In this document: in pieces, positions 1-11,637 of the stretch
Position numbering within the stretch: position 1 is the stretch's first letter
How the letters are laid out: the number at the start of each line of letters is the position of its first letter
Assembly: GCA_013399305.1 (NCBI GenBank)
Contig: VXAI01000196.1
Coordinates: forward strand, 107,197-171,196
DNA from: Rostratula benghalensis
Lineage: Eukaryota > Chordata > Aves > Charadriiformes > Rostratulidae
DNA: 64,000 nt
Direction: 5' to 3'
The notes under the pieces: model-generated
The model's database searches: none
Told to the model about the DNA's origin: nothing
The model's input: only the letters and a program-made list of their open reading frames with translations
Position numbers and translations under genes: made by a program

Positions 1-240
1 GTCAGAGCCCTGTCCAGCCTGACCTTGAATATTTCCAGGGATGGGGCATCTACCACCTCTCTGGGCAACCTTTTCTAGTGTTTCACTACCACCACTGTAA
101 AAAATTCCTTTCTTAAATCTAGTCAGAATCCCCTCTTTTCATTTAAAACTATTACTCCTTGTCTTATCGTGGCAGGCCCTGCTGAAAACTTTGTCCTCAT
201 CTTTCTTGTAGTCCCCTTTTAAGTAGTGTAAGGATGCACT
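1..240 (-). mobile_element. CR1 LINE fragment, 3' region, cut by window edge
   Basis: Read on the plus strand this is the reverse complement of the CR1 3' region. It shows the familiar series of phrases: 'ccagcctgaccttgaata', 'tccagggatggggcatc', 'ctctctgggcaacc', then the weaker 'cttgtcttatcgtggcag' and 'catctttcttgtag' motifs. The octamer end lies off the left edge. The 5' limit is soft, near 235-240, where similarity fades. The wording ('gccctgctgaaaactttgtcc') is that of a different CR1 subfamily from the copy at 725. It is a dead fragment with no open frame. Confidence 0.93.
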
Positions 241-724
241 ACCCTGATGTCACTTTGGCCACCAGCCCTGCAACTTCCATCATGGCCAAGACCTTGCAGG
301 CACTGTGGGACTAAGTAAGGATCATCTCCAGGTGCACCCTGCCAAGTTCACCCTTACCCTGGCGTGGGTGTCCAAGAGCATTAGCCACATACCAGGTAAG
401 CAGGATCATTTTTGGGGAACAAGGGGAGACGGTTTACCCACTTTTGCTGGCAGAAGTGAAAACGAAAACAGCAACAGTGTGTTTGGCAGTGGTGGTGACA
501 TGGCCAGGACAGGGCAGCTGAAACTTGTCAGGTCTAGTTAATAATTAAAGAAACTGCTCAGTGGCCTGTGGGCTCCCTGTGTGCAGTTATAGATGCCATA
601 GATGCATGTGGCTTACAGTTGGCAGGAGAAACAGATCTCCTCTATTTCAGATGAGCACTCTGACCAATACAATGCAATAAAAAACTATCTCTTCATACAT
701 CTAGATAAAAATAAAATGTTTAAT
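241..724. other. Unidentified, relatively GC-rich block between two CR1 copies
   Basis: About 485 bp of visibly higher GC than most of the window, lying between two same-orientation CR1 fragments. It holds a 78-codon open frame (305-541, plus) whose translation I do not recognise, and a short frame beginning ATGGCCAAGACC near 282. No repeat family, splice pattern or protein motif could be assigned. It could be part of an older repeat or a unique spacer. The open frame is short enough to be chance. Confidence 0.4.
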
Positions 725-1040
725 CATGGAATCCTAGAATGGTTTGGATTGAAAGGAACCTTAAAGATCATTGAATTCCAGCCCCCCTGCCAAGGGCAGG
801 GACACTTCCCTCCAGACCAGGTTTCTCAAAGCCCCACCCATCCTGGCCTTGAATACTTCCAGGGATGGGACATCTACAGCTTCTCTGGACAACCTATTCC
901 AGTGTCTCTCTACCCTCACAGTAAATAATTTCTTCCTAATATCTCATCTAAATCTCCCCTTTTTCAATTTAGAATGCTTATGCCCTGTCCTATTTCTCCA
1001 ATCCCAGATCAGGAGTCCCTTCCCATCTTTCCTGTAGGAA
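725..1040 (-). mobile_element. CR1 LINE, 3' end
   Basis: The sequence starts with a degenerate CR1 terminal octamer ('catggaatcctagaatgg') and continues with the reverse-complement CR1 3' region: 'ggaaccttaaagatcattg', 'ctgccaagggcagggacac', 'ccagggatgggacatct', 'ctcacagtaaataatttc', 'cctaatatctcatctaaat'. The homology ends near 1040 and is followed directly by sequence from the distant ORF2 endonuclease region of CR1 in the same orientation. The pair may be one element that lost its reverse-transcriptase part. The two open frames at 602-1037 are shadows of non-coding CR1 sequence. Confidence 0.95.
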
Positions 1041-1850
1041 AATATTAACCAGCTTTCTTGAGTTCCTCTTCCCTCCAGGGTTTTATCCCATGCTAATCTG
1101 CCAAGCAGATTCTAGAAGAGGCCAAAATCTGCTCTTCTGAAATACTGGGTAGTGAGCTTGCTGTGCACCCCCTTTGCTACCCTAATGAACTTGAAGTCCA
1201 CCATTTCATCATCCTTCAGCCAAGAATTCCCTTGAGCTTCACATTTCACCAGCCCCTTCTTGTTAGTGAGAATAAGGGCCAGTTAGCACCGCTCCTTTTT
1301 AGCTCCTCTGTCCCTTGAAGAAGGAAGTTATCATCAATACATAATCATCAACACAATCCTCCTAATTTGCTTATGTGCAGCTGTGTTGCCCTTCCAACAG
1401 ATACTGGGGTGTTTGAAGTCCTGAGTGAGGACCAGGGCTTGTGAATAAGACGTTGCTCCTATCTGGTTACACTCCGCCTTCCTGGTAAGGTGTCCTGTAG
1501 CAGATCCCACTGTAATGTTACCTGTCCCTGCCCTCTTAATCCTAACCCGAAGATATCTGATTTGATCCTTAACCATCCCCTGGTGGAGCTCCATGCTCTT
1601 TAGCTAGTCATTGACTTAGAGGATGACACACCCTCCTTATCTCCCCTGCCAGTCTCTCATGGAGAGCCTATATCCTTCCATTCCACCACTCCAATCATAG
1701 GAGTCATCCCACCACATCTCTGTGATGCCAGTAAGATCATAGCCCTTCAGGCACGTGCATGTCTCTAACTCCGCTTGCTTACTTCCCATGCTATGTGCAT
1801 TTGGATGGAGGCACGGTTGAAGTCCAGTTGCAGTGCTTGAGGGGCAAGTT
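1041..1850 (-). mobile_element. CR1 LINE ORF2 endonuclease region, decayed
   Basis: The minus strand carries the apurinic-endonuclease-like N-terminal domain of CR1 ORF2. The minus-strand frame at 1334-1594 contains the CR1 blocks 'RYLRVRIKRAGTGNITVG', 'SYSQALVLTQDFKHPSICW' and 'GNTAAHKQIRR', which fit this domain of avian CR1. In CR1 the second block reads roughly as LxGDFKHP; here the GD pair, part of the conserved endonuclease motif, is replaced by QD. Outside that frame the reading is broken by stops and frameshifts. Homology extends from about 1043 ('cagctttcttgagttcc') to about 1850. The protein would nick target DNA for target-primed reverse transcription, but this copy cannot. Confidence 0.88.
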
Positions 1851-2247
1851 CAGTTTTGTTAATACATGTTTGACTTGTTGAATCATCATCCTCGAGGACT
1901 GAAAAAACTTCCAGATGAAAGAATAATTGAATCTCAAACACCCAGAGAGAGAGAAAGGTCCCAGGGTATTTACCCCAGCCTTGTCTATGGTGCACCTGCA
2001 AAGCAAAAATTTCAGTATTCAAACACATTTTGTGATTAAAACTTATGTGCTTGGATATACCCACAGTGCTTTTCTTTTTTCTTTATTTTTTTCTCAACTT
2101 GTAGCTGTCCACAACTTGCTGTCTACTTAAAAAAAATTATTCATATACATTCTACATTCAGTGCAGAGATAGAGAAAAAATATTTATATATTTTAGATTA
2201 TTGGGTTTTTATGGATTACATTCTAAATGCAGATATGCAAACGTAAG
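1851..2247. other. Unique AT-rich spacer
   Basis: After the CR1 homology fades the sequence becomes AT-rich and unique. Overlapping short open frames on both strands (1765-2130) straddle the CR1 edge and have no recognisable product. Nothing else was identified. Confidence 0.5.
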
Positions 2248-2434
2248 GTTTTAAATGTTACCTGGTAAAATCCTATTCCAAAATAGTGCCTACAGTGAAA
2301 TTGAACTGCTAATTTGATTTAGAAATCTGCTTCGTGTCCTNGTTTTAAATGTTACCTGGTAAAATCCTATTCCAAAATAGTGCCTACAGTGAAATTGAAC
2401 TGCTAATTTGATTTAGAAATCTGCTTCGTGTCCT
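2248..2434 (+). repeat. Perfect 93-bp direct duplication flanking a single N
   Basis: Bases 2248-2340 and 2342-2434 are identical over 93 bp, both running from 'gttttaaatgttacctgg' to 'tctgcttcgtgtcct'. They are separated only by the N at 2341. Two perfect copies abutting a one-base gap are what remains when two contig ends that really overlap are joined without being merged. It is most likely an assembly artefact rather than a biological tandem repeat. Confidence 0.97.
2341..2341. other. Single-N assembly join
   Basis: A lone N stands at the centre of the 93-bp duplication and probably marks a contig join of unknown or negative length. Confidence 0.9.
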
Positions 2435-5400
2435 CTGATCACTAGAAGCCAGGAACCCAAATACGATTTCTTAGGTTTCCAGGACTTCTATTTTTTAATT
2501 AAATGCACCTCAAAAACATGAAATAACTTCATGATTATTATTCTAGTTTCTATATAAACCAATAAGCTGCTATAGCTCTGATGAAATGAGTGAATTAGCT
2601 GTAGAGAACTGAAAAATTTGGGTGAGAAAAATGGAAAGAAAAATAAAGTATTAATTGACTTTGACAATTAGAATCAGTAAAGCATAAATATACTTTTTCC
2701 TCTATCATATTTATTTTATACAATTTTGATTTCTGCTCAGCTGACGGTAAGGAACAGTCTAAGCACAGTGTAAACTTTATCAAAACGGTAAAACTTATGG
2801 AGCAATGAGAAAAAGGCAAAAGTTAGGGCAAATGTTTAACTGCAAATGCAAAATCTTTTCCCCAAAGGATAGGTAAATTTGCTGCAATTGCTTTTATTAC
2901 TAATTTTACTTCATTGCACTTAAATGTGCACCTAAAATTCATCCATTGAAAATTTAGCCCATATGTACCACAATCAAAAAAATCTCTAAGGAAACGTGAT
3001 CATATGTTGTGATGACTTTCTAAGGAACAGCAAAAACAAAGGAAAAACAGCTACTTCTCTTTCCAGATAGAGAGGACCACTATAAGGTAAAAATAGGAAG
3101 GCAAAATGAGCAACTTATAACAAATGTATTTACAAATATAAATTTTCCCTTTAAAATGAGCTAAACACTATTATGTCATTAGAGGTGACATCAGCAAAAT
3201 ATTTTGAATAACTGTACACTCTTAAAGATATAATTTTCCATTAAAAGTTTTTTATTTACCCATTGTTTTTCAATAAGCTTACTTGATAGATTTCCAATTT
3301 CTACCAAGTTATCTTTCACAGCAGAGGGAAATAATGTCATCCATACAACCAATCACTGTGACAAGTTTTCATGAACTCAGATTAGAAAGGAGACGACCAG
3401 CCATTTATTCTATGTAAGGATGGAGATCAAGAATTTGGTAATAATTTAATGAAAATTAGGATTTCTCATTAGCAAATGCTTTTTTTCCTAATTGCAGAGT
3501 AATGGATTTTTTTTACTCTGGAAATGACCGATATTTTTGAGAATATGCTTGTTAAATAAACAAAGAAAATATGAGGAAATGAACACAGAAAATCCCTTCG
3601 ATAAAAAGGAGACAATGAAGAGCAAAAATTAGAAAAAAGCAGGAGATGCAAAGGGGAAAAGACTACTCTTACTATTTTTACTTTTTTTTTATATTTTTTT
3701 CTGTTTTGGAGACTTCCTTGAAGGGCTAATGAGCCCTGGGAGCAGCTAGCTGAGTTTTCCTAGCAACTTTCAGCCACTGGAACTGAACATATGGTTTCAA
3801 GTCCAGCATCTGCTTTTCTCTTTCCAAATTAACACAGCTGTTTGAGAGGTTCTAGTAAGTCAAGTAAAGGAGGTAAAATAGAAGGTATGGGCAGAAAAGG
3901 AGAATGAAAATGCATAAAGTAAATCCTGTCCTTAAACCTTTATTGAAAGTTATATTAGCCTGGAGGAGAGACACAGGGAGGCACATCTGCTCTCCTAGCA
4001 TCAATGGATATTTTTTCTTGATGTGACAAGACCCAATTCATGCAGCCCTTGGATTCTTCAATGATATTGTTAAAGGATGTTTTTGTTAGTAGCAATCTTG
4101 GAAGTAGTGAAGACAGTAGAACTAACGTATTTCAAGACATCTTATAGCTTTCCATGATGATATGGCTTCAGCATTACTTTTCTTAGTAACTAGTCATGAA
4201 TTTGAGGCTGGTGCCTTAGAGGCGAACAGCACATTTAATCAGTAAAAAATTCCTAAATGCAACTGGTAAAACGGCATATGTCATAACAATATCATGCTCA
4301 GTTCTGGATCTGAGCATGAAAATGTATTATAAGTTGGAGAAAGTGCTCATATTCACACAGACTGCCACTAGACAGACCAAACTGGAGTATCTTGATGAAT
4401 ACACGTTTCCCACAGGCTTATTGTCCTCAGTCCATTGTCTCCAGAATGGAGCGTGGGATGGGTATTGTGTTGTTGAAATAAAACTTTTGGAGAGCCAGGA
4501 AAACAGAGAAGATTATTTCATAAACAGTAGTGCATCAGTTCAGTCAGCCTGGTCACCGTGGTTTTATCCTGACATCTGTGTCTAGTAGGCCGTAAGTAAA
4601 TGAAAGTTCCAAAGTGCAGGAGTATCTCAGTAATCTATCGATCAGTTATTCAATACTTAAAATTACTTGCAAAATAATTTTTTTTCAATTTTTTTTATTC
4701 TTAGTGAAGTCTTCCAATAACTTTTTTTTCTTTTAATTTCAATTTATTCACAGCTTTTTCTAAATGTGTTCATGTAAGTAGAGGACTTGAATATTCAGGC
4801 CAGGCCTAAGCATCTTTGGCGAAGGGCACCTTCTGTTAATCCACTGTTTGCCTTTTATACACAAAAGCATAGTTAAAGCTATGCTTATTTGTACAACACT
4901 TGTTACTTTTAAAAATGGAACAGCTTTTCCCTCTCTGTAAGTCTGTTGGAACTTTTAAAACAGTGGTTTAAAACATTGGTTTACTCTATCTTTCTGCTTT
5001 GTATATGAATTGATATCAATCTTTCCATTTGTGGCAGAAAAATATTGGAGATTTCTGATGTGTCTGGATTTCATCTCTGTCAGCAATACTCTGGTGGTAG
5101 TCTTTTCAGCTTCACTTCACTGGAGATTAACCCATCCTTCACACTAAATACTCTGAGCCTAATTTGGCTCTATGGGGATTTCAAGATGATTCACTTGAAG
5201 CCTCATCTTTGCTTTCTATCCTGAGAGAAAGTAAACTCTTAGTAATAATCCTCAGTCTCACCTATCCTGAGTAAATTTCTTTCTTCCTAAAGCTTTTGGA
5301 CCAAGGGCATTTGCAGATCTCAGAAAGGTAGTGATTGTGATCTTCTTTGCAGCAAGGGAGTGGTTCTGATTCAGGGCCCTACCCAAAGTGTTAGCATCAC

Positions 5401-5628
5401 AAAGAGATGCTGATGAAGACATGAAGAGGAGACAGTTCTCAGTCAGTTCCCCTGCCATGGACTGCCTCTTGCATACTGTGACCTGGCTGCAAAAGTGAAG
5501 CTATCAGTGCCCTCAGGCAGAGGAAAGCCACATTCATCCCCTGCCCAAACACTCATTGAAGAAGTCACAGTTGACTTCTCAGTTAATTAAAAACTTATTT
5601 GTTGCTGTGAAGTGGCAAACACTTCTCA
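2435..5628. other. Unique AT-rich DNA, no gene seen
   Basis: No repeat family or conserved coding block was recognised. The small open frames here (74, 60, 89 and 66 codons) lack recognisable motifs and are in the range expected by chance in AT-rich DNA. A short hairpin with 8-bp perfect arms (4865-4872 and 4879-4886, six-base loop) is present. T-rich tracts lie near 3681-3700 and 4679-4735. Confidence 0.55.
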
Positions 5629-5653
5629 CCCCACCCCCCACCCGCAGCCCCCC
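5629..5653 (-). other. Canonical G-quadruplex motif
   Basis: The plus strand has four C-runs of 4, 6, 3 and 6 bases (5629-5632, 5634-5639, 5641-5643, 5648-5653) with loops of 1, 1 and 4 bases. The minus strand therefore fits the four-tract G3+ N1-7 rule for an intramolecular G-quadruplex, and the plus strand could form an i-motif. It is the only complete match I noticed in an otherwise AT-rich window. Confidence 0.85.
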
Positions 5654-7301
5654 TTTTTAATCCATCTCTCTTTTCAAATAGAAACTGCTGGAGAAGCAAA
5701 GACTATCGCTTGACATACCGAGGTCCTGTGCTTAGCATAATAGGGCCTTGAGCTTGGTGAACAGAACTGGAACAAAAACAACAGTAAAAAAGTTTTTCAA
5801 ATGGGTAGGCTTGGTTTATGTTAATGAGGTGATTCAAGTTAGTGAGTGCTGCTCTCTCAAATGGATGTGGTTGACAGAGCAGGCACTAAGTGAGCAATAA
5901 ATAAAGAAGCATTTGGGTATGTACAGCTGGTTTTCCTTACAATACTACATATCTGGGATATCACATCTCTCATTCACTGAGTGCTTATATGAAATATGTG
6001 ATCTAGCAGAGTTTAGATCTAAGGGCCATCCCTAGGCTTATAACATTGTATGAAGCAAGTACATTGCAAAAATACATAGAAGGCAAAAAAGGACTATTTG
6101 TATGTTATCTTATTAGCAATAGAACAGTAACAGGGAACATCAAGGTGAGTTTGGGATGTAACAAGACCTCAGCTCAAGTTTTTTACAGCTTGCCACACAA
6201 CTTCACCATTATCTTAACACATTTAATTATTAATACCTTCATGGTGATGAATCAAAAGTGCTGGATTTGACTGGCACAGGATGGTAAGTGCTTTGAAAGT
6301 CATTATCCTAAACACAAAAAGATTTTGAATAATCCTTCAAAATGTCAAGGCATACATCACATCAGCAATTGTTAAATATTTCTTCTGAGGAAGAAGTTAA
6401 TTTAAAGCACTTTTGATGTTTAATGCCACTCACTACAGCAGCTGAAAATTAACCCTCTGCATTTCCCTCCCCCAGATCTTACCAGCCTTGGTATAATGTT
6501 CTAGGGTGGTAGGACATTTTCAATGCGTCTTATTAAAAGAAATCAAAGGCAGCTTAGGAAGCTTGAAGGATGAAAAGCCCCACCAAACTTCTAAATTGAT
6601 CCATGGGAAACAAGGAACAGGGGATATTTTCTTGTCAAATCTATCTACAAAATGGGCCCATTAAAATTCTCCTTTTACTGCAGAAGGTTGTCCTCCATGC
6701 TGAGCGAATTTCACTGAGAAAATATCAAGCTCCCAGGCAGGATGATGCCCCCTTCCGGTGGGAGGTATAAAGCCGTGTTTGGCAAGCTTTTGTAGTAATT
6801 CACTCCCTTGCTAGAATAATGGGAATGAACAGAATGTGTGATGAGAGTCTAATAAACCTAAAAACATATGTACCTGTTATTGCTAAAAGAAGAAAGTGCT
6901 TGATTTTTTATGACAAATACCAACATGTCTTGGAAGCTGTGAGCTGATGGTAGAACAGTCAAATTTTTAAAAAAAACAACTTATGAAAATAACATGTAAA
7001 GCTGTGAGCTCCCTTCCTTCAATGTTGTGGCTGTGGCTGTTACTCATTAATCATTAAAATGGATGGAAGTTTTTCATTCTTGGAAATGAGACTGGTCCTC
7101 AGGATGAGATGCAAGGGCATATTTGGCTAAGCAGTGCTAAGGACTTGCTTTATCTAGGGAAATCATTACTTTTGTAAACTCATTGCCAAATATTGGATAA
7201 AAAAATGTCAATCTCTGGGATTTCCAGGGATATAAAAGTAATCATTGGCATGAGTACTTATTGTCTATGGTTTTTTAAATCCATTCTTTTAAAATACCTT
7301 C

Positions 7302-7316
7302 TTTTTTTTTTTTTTT
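7302..7316. repeat. T15 homopolymer
   Basis: Uninterrupted run of 15 T. Confidence 0.95.
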
Positions 7317-7600
7317 CCTTCTAGTTATCTAGTTTTTCACACAAAGCCTTAGCAATGCCCAAAATATTGAAAAACACTGTCGACAGCAGAATTTCAACAT
7401 TGCTGTGATGCATGAAACTTTTCTTCACCCTACCCTAAATATATCCTCTAGAGAGGCGATAAATTCAGATATCTATTACAGTAGACCATTGCTTTGGCTT
7501 AATCTTTGGGAGACAATCCAGATGACATAAAAATAAGCCAACAAACAGACAAACAAAACCTTTTATTTTTATGTTTACAGTTGTATGAGAGAAGAAATAT

Positions 7601-7627
7601 AAACAACAAACAAACAAACAAACAAAA
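7601..7627. repeat. (CAAA)n microsatellite
   Basis: About six AAAC units in a near-perfect tetranucleotide tract. It makes the lysine/asparagine-rich and phenylalanine-rich open frames on both strands here (7499-7714), which are artefacts. Confidence 0.93.
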
Positions 7628-7666
7628 GAACACAAAAGAAATAAGGCAGAAAAATGTTCTCCATTT

Positions 7667-7682
7667 AAAAAAAAAAAAAAAA
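7667..7682. repeat. A16 homopolymer
   Basis: Uninterrupted run of 16 A, about 40 bp downstream of the CAAA tract. No retrotransposed gene body was recognised upstream. Confidence 0.93.
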
Positions 7683-9858
7683 TGTTCTGTCCCTAAATTC
7701 TGATAGCAGACCACTTGCTGAATTCAAACATAATTAATGAGGTGTGAAGTTCCAAAAGCATAGTGAGATTCATTGTGACCCAAATGCCAGAACAATATTC
7801 ATATATCTTAAATCCTTTTGTGTAAGTAAAGAATGACTGGAAGTCTTTGCTTCCTTTTGAGTTTATCCTCATTCTGGTTCATTGAATGGCCAGAAGATAT
7901 TGGCTGAAACAAATATTTTTTGATAGCCACCAATCAAAAAATAAAATTAAAAAAAATAATAATAAAAAGAAAAAAAGGAGAAAGTTCAGTTAGTTTGTCT
8001 GGTGTTGTAGGCAGACAGAAGCAGTGTTAGATCTTTCATTTATAAGAAATAGAAGTGCTTGATAAGGGTCCGTACATTGGAGGAGAACATGGTGGAGAAA
8101 CCTGGTGAGATAACGGAAACTCTGTAATTATCTTCTCCCCTGTTACATGGTGCCTCCTACAGCAGTGTGAAGCACATGTTCTTTATGTATTTGTCAACCA
8201 ATATCAGCCTCTATCTTTCAAGTCTCTGAGCACCTTGGTAACAGGGAGAAACCAGCCACCAGTCAGAAAAACTTGAGAGGTCTTAAGGAGACACTTGGAG
8301 ATGACCCACAGCTGTGGACCTCCAGGACTGTCCTATCATAAGTATAGGTAGAATGTATCTCTGGGTGTCCAGGCTGGGGTTTCTGTACAGAAAAGGTGAG
8401 CAATATTTTTCCTGTCCAGATGACACTCAATTTAGATGATGAAAACACTGAAACCTGACAAAATGAAAGTGAGGTTTCCAGTACAGAGAACAGTGTGTAC
8501 CAGCAGTGATAAACTGCTCTGAATTCTGCCTCACTAAATGAAGTATGTTGGGTACAGAAGCTAGGAAATACAGACAAAAACAGATAATTATAGCATTAGC
8601 AAAATAAACATATTAAGTCACAGAATCACAGTCAGCCATTACTAAGATTTTACCCCACCTGACAGATCATAAGAAGGGAAGCATATCTCAAAATATGGAA
8701 GTATTTAATAAAAAAGGGTTTTTTTTAAAGATTTAATAAAAAAATCAATGTAAACTAGATATAAAAAATTAAAATATAATCTATAAAACAATAACGATTG
8801 TAACCCCATCTGAGGTATTTTTACCAGTGTCCTCACTATTAATTTATCTGGCTTTTAGGCCCTTTGAGAGATATTAAAATATGACTTTCAGAAGCCTACA
8901 ATGACCATTTTATTGACTTACACAGGTCACAGAAGGAGTAAGTGACTAATTAAAAATATCTAAGGGATCCTAATTCTCAGCCTAGTATTCCTAAATTCAG
9001 TAGTATATTCCTTAAAATCAGTACTATAATATTGAGAGTAAATAACCTGGCACTCTAAAAAAAACCCCAAAAGAATGAAACAACATTTAAATTTTATGAA
9101 ATTTGGAGAGCTCTTTGGAATGGCAAAGCATTCAGTTGTTACAGATGCAGTTTAGTGAGGCACTTCATAATCTACAAAGGAAAAAGAGAATTAAGAAAAA
9201 AACCCCTGCCTTCGTGATATTGAATAGTGAAATCCTTCTCAGTTATGGAAAATAGCAAAGCTTCAGCTACAAATTCTTAATCACAAATGAAATGCTTTCT
9301 AATTAAACTGCCAGTAATAAATTTAAGCCATGGAGAAGAATATACCGAACATAGGTTTTGAAATTCTGTAGACTACACTGCATTTTCTCCCCACCTAGCC
9401 ATTGCAAACTGAACAAGGTGCTAAGGCCATTGAGTAGAAACATTTAAGAAACCTGATCCAGCTGCAAACCTGTGGCTAAAATAGATTACATTGTATTATC
9501 TATTAAACGTATTTAGTTACAATGAAAGACTCCAGAAGAATCTTCTAATGCTAGCTGTATGGCACATGAAACAGTAATATTAAATACAAGAGTATTCTTG
9601 ATAATATGTGCTTATGAAAACCATGTACCAATGACATGCAGCTATTTTGGTATCTGTTCAGTCCTTGTTTTTGACAAGGACAACACTGAGTGCCAGGGAT
9701 TATGGACATAGGGAATTGAATTTGGTTATTCTGAGTAAAGCTACCAGCATGTTTCATAGCTTTGTCCATTTAAAGGTCAGAAGAGGTCAATACAGCTTTG
9801 TAAATGAAAACTGTATATGATGCAAGCCATGGATCTCAACATTTCTCTTTTCTTTTAG

Positions 9859-9960
9859 CTTCGATTATTTTACAGCCCGTTCCTGAAAGTCACCAAGGTT
9901 CCATGGTAGAAGACAGCACTCCCTAACTGAGCCATGTGTGAATCAGCACAGTATTTATTT
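9859..9960 (+). other. Candidate non-coding or terminal exon
   Basis: A pyrimidine-rich tract ending in AG ('ttctcttttcttttag', 9843-9858) precedes 102 bp that end at 'tttatttg' followed by the good donor 'gtgagtaaat'. All three frames contain stops. The longest open part is about 22 codons and ends in TAA, so it could only be a non-coding exon or carry the end of a coding sequence. Signals of this quality also occur by chance, so this is a weak prediction. Confidence 0.2.
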
Positions 9961-11637
9961 GGTGAGTAAATCTGGAGCGTTCTAAAGGAAACACCGCTCC
10001 CAGCACAGCAGAAATGGCTTGCCCTGATCTGGTTGTCCCTCACCTCTGAGCGTCTCATACAACTACTTCAGCGTGAGTGCAATCACCCTGGTGCAAAGCC
10101 AGCAAGTGTCAGAGCAGTGAGCCTCTGGTATGGGCTGCTTTGCCAGGGAAATTCTCATCTCACCTGTCATTGCCCAGGAGTCTGTAATACCTGTGGAAAT
10201 GCATTGTAGACTTTGCTGCCTTTTATTCTGAAACTGTTTAGTGCATTTCCATTTTCTGTGAAACTCAATCAACTTTCCAGCTTTTCTTTTTGAACCTTTT
10301 CTTTTTCCCATTAGTCTGTTAATAATTGCTGCTTTCCTGGCATCCTTGTTCTGTTGGGTTATTATGCATTCCTCAGCACTGTGAAAAAATGAAAAATGGA
10401 AAAAAATCACATGCTTTTCAGCTGACTTAACACTGCGTAAAATGCTGAAATTATTAATTGAACATCTTGATTATAAATTAGGTGGAAATAATGTTGAAGA
10501 AGCAGCCCCTAGTCATATAGGTTTATTATTAGGGCTATGCACTGAATGATTTGAATTCCATTCTGGTACTGGTAAATATAGTTATTATGGAAGAATGTGA
10601 GCTCGTGGATTTTGGCTGAATGTCAGCTGAATGAAGCAGGATATTTCATCCATAATTTAAAATTGCATGTCCTAAAACAATGTCTGTGTTATCTCCTGCT
10701 TCCACCCTTGCAAGAGTAACGTGGTTATGATTCTTACACAAGATAAGGAAATTATTTCAGCCACTATAGAATAACTAATTGCCGATAATACTCTTGTCAG
10801 CTGTCCCTGTGTGTAGCAGCACCCTATTGTGCTAAGCACAGTTTACTCACAACACAAAGTTTGCAGTAAATTTGTATGATGACTGGAGAATTGCAGCTGC
10901 TACAGGAGATTTTATCGTTAATGTTGGTGGTGTTAGATGACCTTATAGAGTTTGTTTGGATGCCAGACTAATTAAGTGGAAAGACATACAGACTTCATGG
11001 GTGCGGTTTTTACTCCCTTAGCGTATTTAGCAGGGCCAAGGTTTCATGATAAGAGTCACTCAGTTGGATACCACACAGCTTAATGCTGCCTCATAAGTCA
11101 TAATTTCTTACCGTCCTGATTTACCTTAGTGTTAAGGATGGTATACGTGTTGGGATATTATTTGTGCTTTAGTGTGTACAGCACTGACCTTGGAAGAGTC
11201 CCAGGCTGACCAAGCCATTTAGGCACTACCATAATAGATACGTTAAGCAACAGCTACAATTGTTGTTGTCTATCCAGATAGGCTTGGAGCTCAAGATACG
11301 CTGTTTGACAAATGTGCTGCTTCACCACTGCTGCAGTGTTGCAAGGGAACCCTATTCATCTTCACAAATATTGCAAAAGCAAAAGCGGATCTGATTTGAG
11401 GGAACTGAAAGGTCCATCTATGTTTGTTTGGGGGCTCTAGAGGGTTAGAGGAAAGGTTCGCCTGAGAGGTTAAGAGCTTAGCTCTGTCCTGGATCGAAGT
11501 GAGCTCTTAAATCTGAGTGGCTTTTCCTTGAGGCTGCAGAAATCTGTTGAGGCCTTCATTATCTCAAATTTCAGAATACCCTATTTCTCGCTTTTTTCTT
11601 TTTCTCCTTTTAACTCTAATCTGTTTGTCCTCCTCAG
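9961..11637. other. Unique DNA with an unrecognised 115-codon minus-strand open frame
   Basis: The minus-strand frame at 10063-10410 encodes a lysine- and arginine-rich 115-residue product starting MIFFHFSFFHSAEE. I do not recognise it, and it has no transmembrane pattern or catalytic motif I can name. The rest (10411-11637) is AT-rich unique sequence with no repeat seen. Chance is the default explanation for the frame. Confidence 0.35.

Larger units (their letters stand above)
5654..9858. other. Unique AT-rich DNA with simple repeats, no gene seen
   Basis: No transposon or coding block was recognised. The stretch 6640-6830 is more mixed in composition than its surroundings and includes 'gggaggtataaagccgtg', which resembles a conserved non-coding element, but this cannot be judged without alignment. 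The open frames at 6046-6270 and 8263-8577 (minus) have no recognisable motifs. A simple-repeat cluster lies at 7302-7682. Confidence 0.5.

Noticed and set aside
602..1037. Plus-strand open frames of 108 and 88 codons
   Set aside because: They read through the reversed non-coding CR1 3' region. The same pseudo-peptide pattern recurs at other CR1 copies in this window (for example 23226, 42201 and 54739).
8618..8660. CR1-like start 'cacagaatcacag'
   Set aside because: Only about 14 bases resemble a CR1 terminus. The following sequence does not continue into CR1.
10063..10410. 115-codon lysine-rich frame as a real gene
   Set aside because: No recognisable family, no splice or promoter context, and length within reach of chance in 64 kb of AT-rich DNA.
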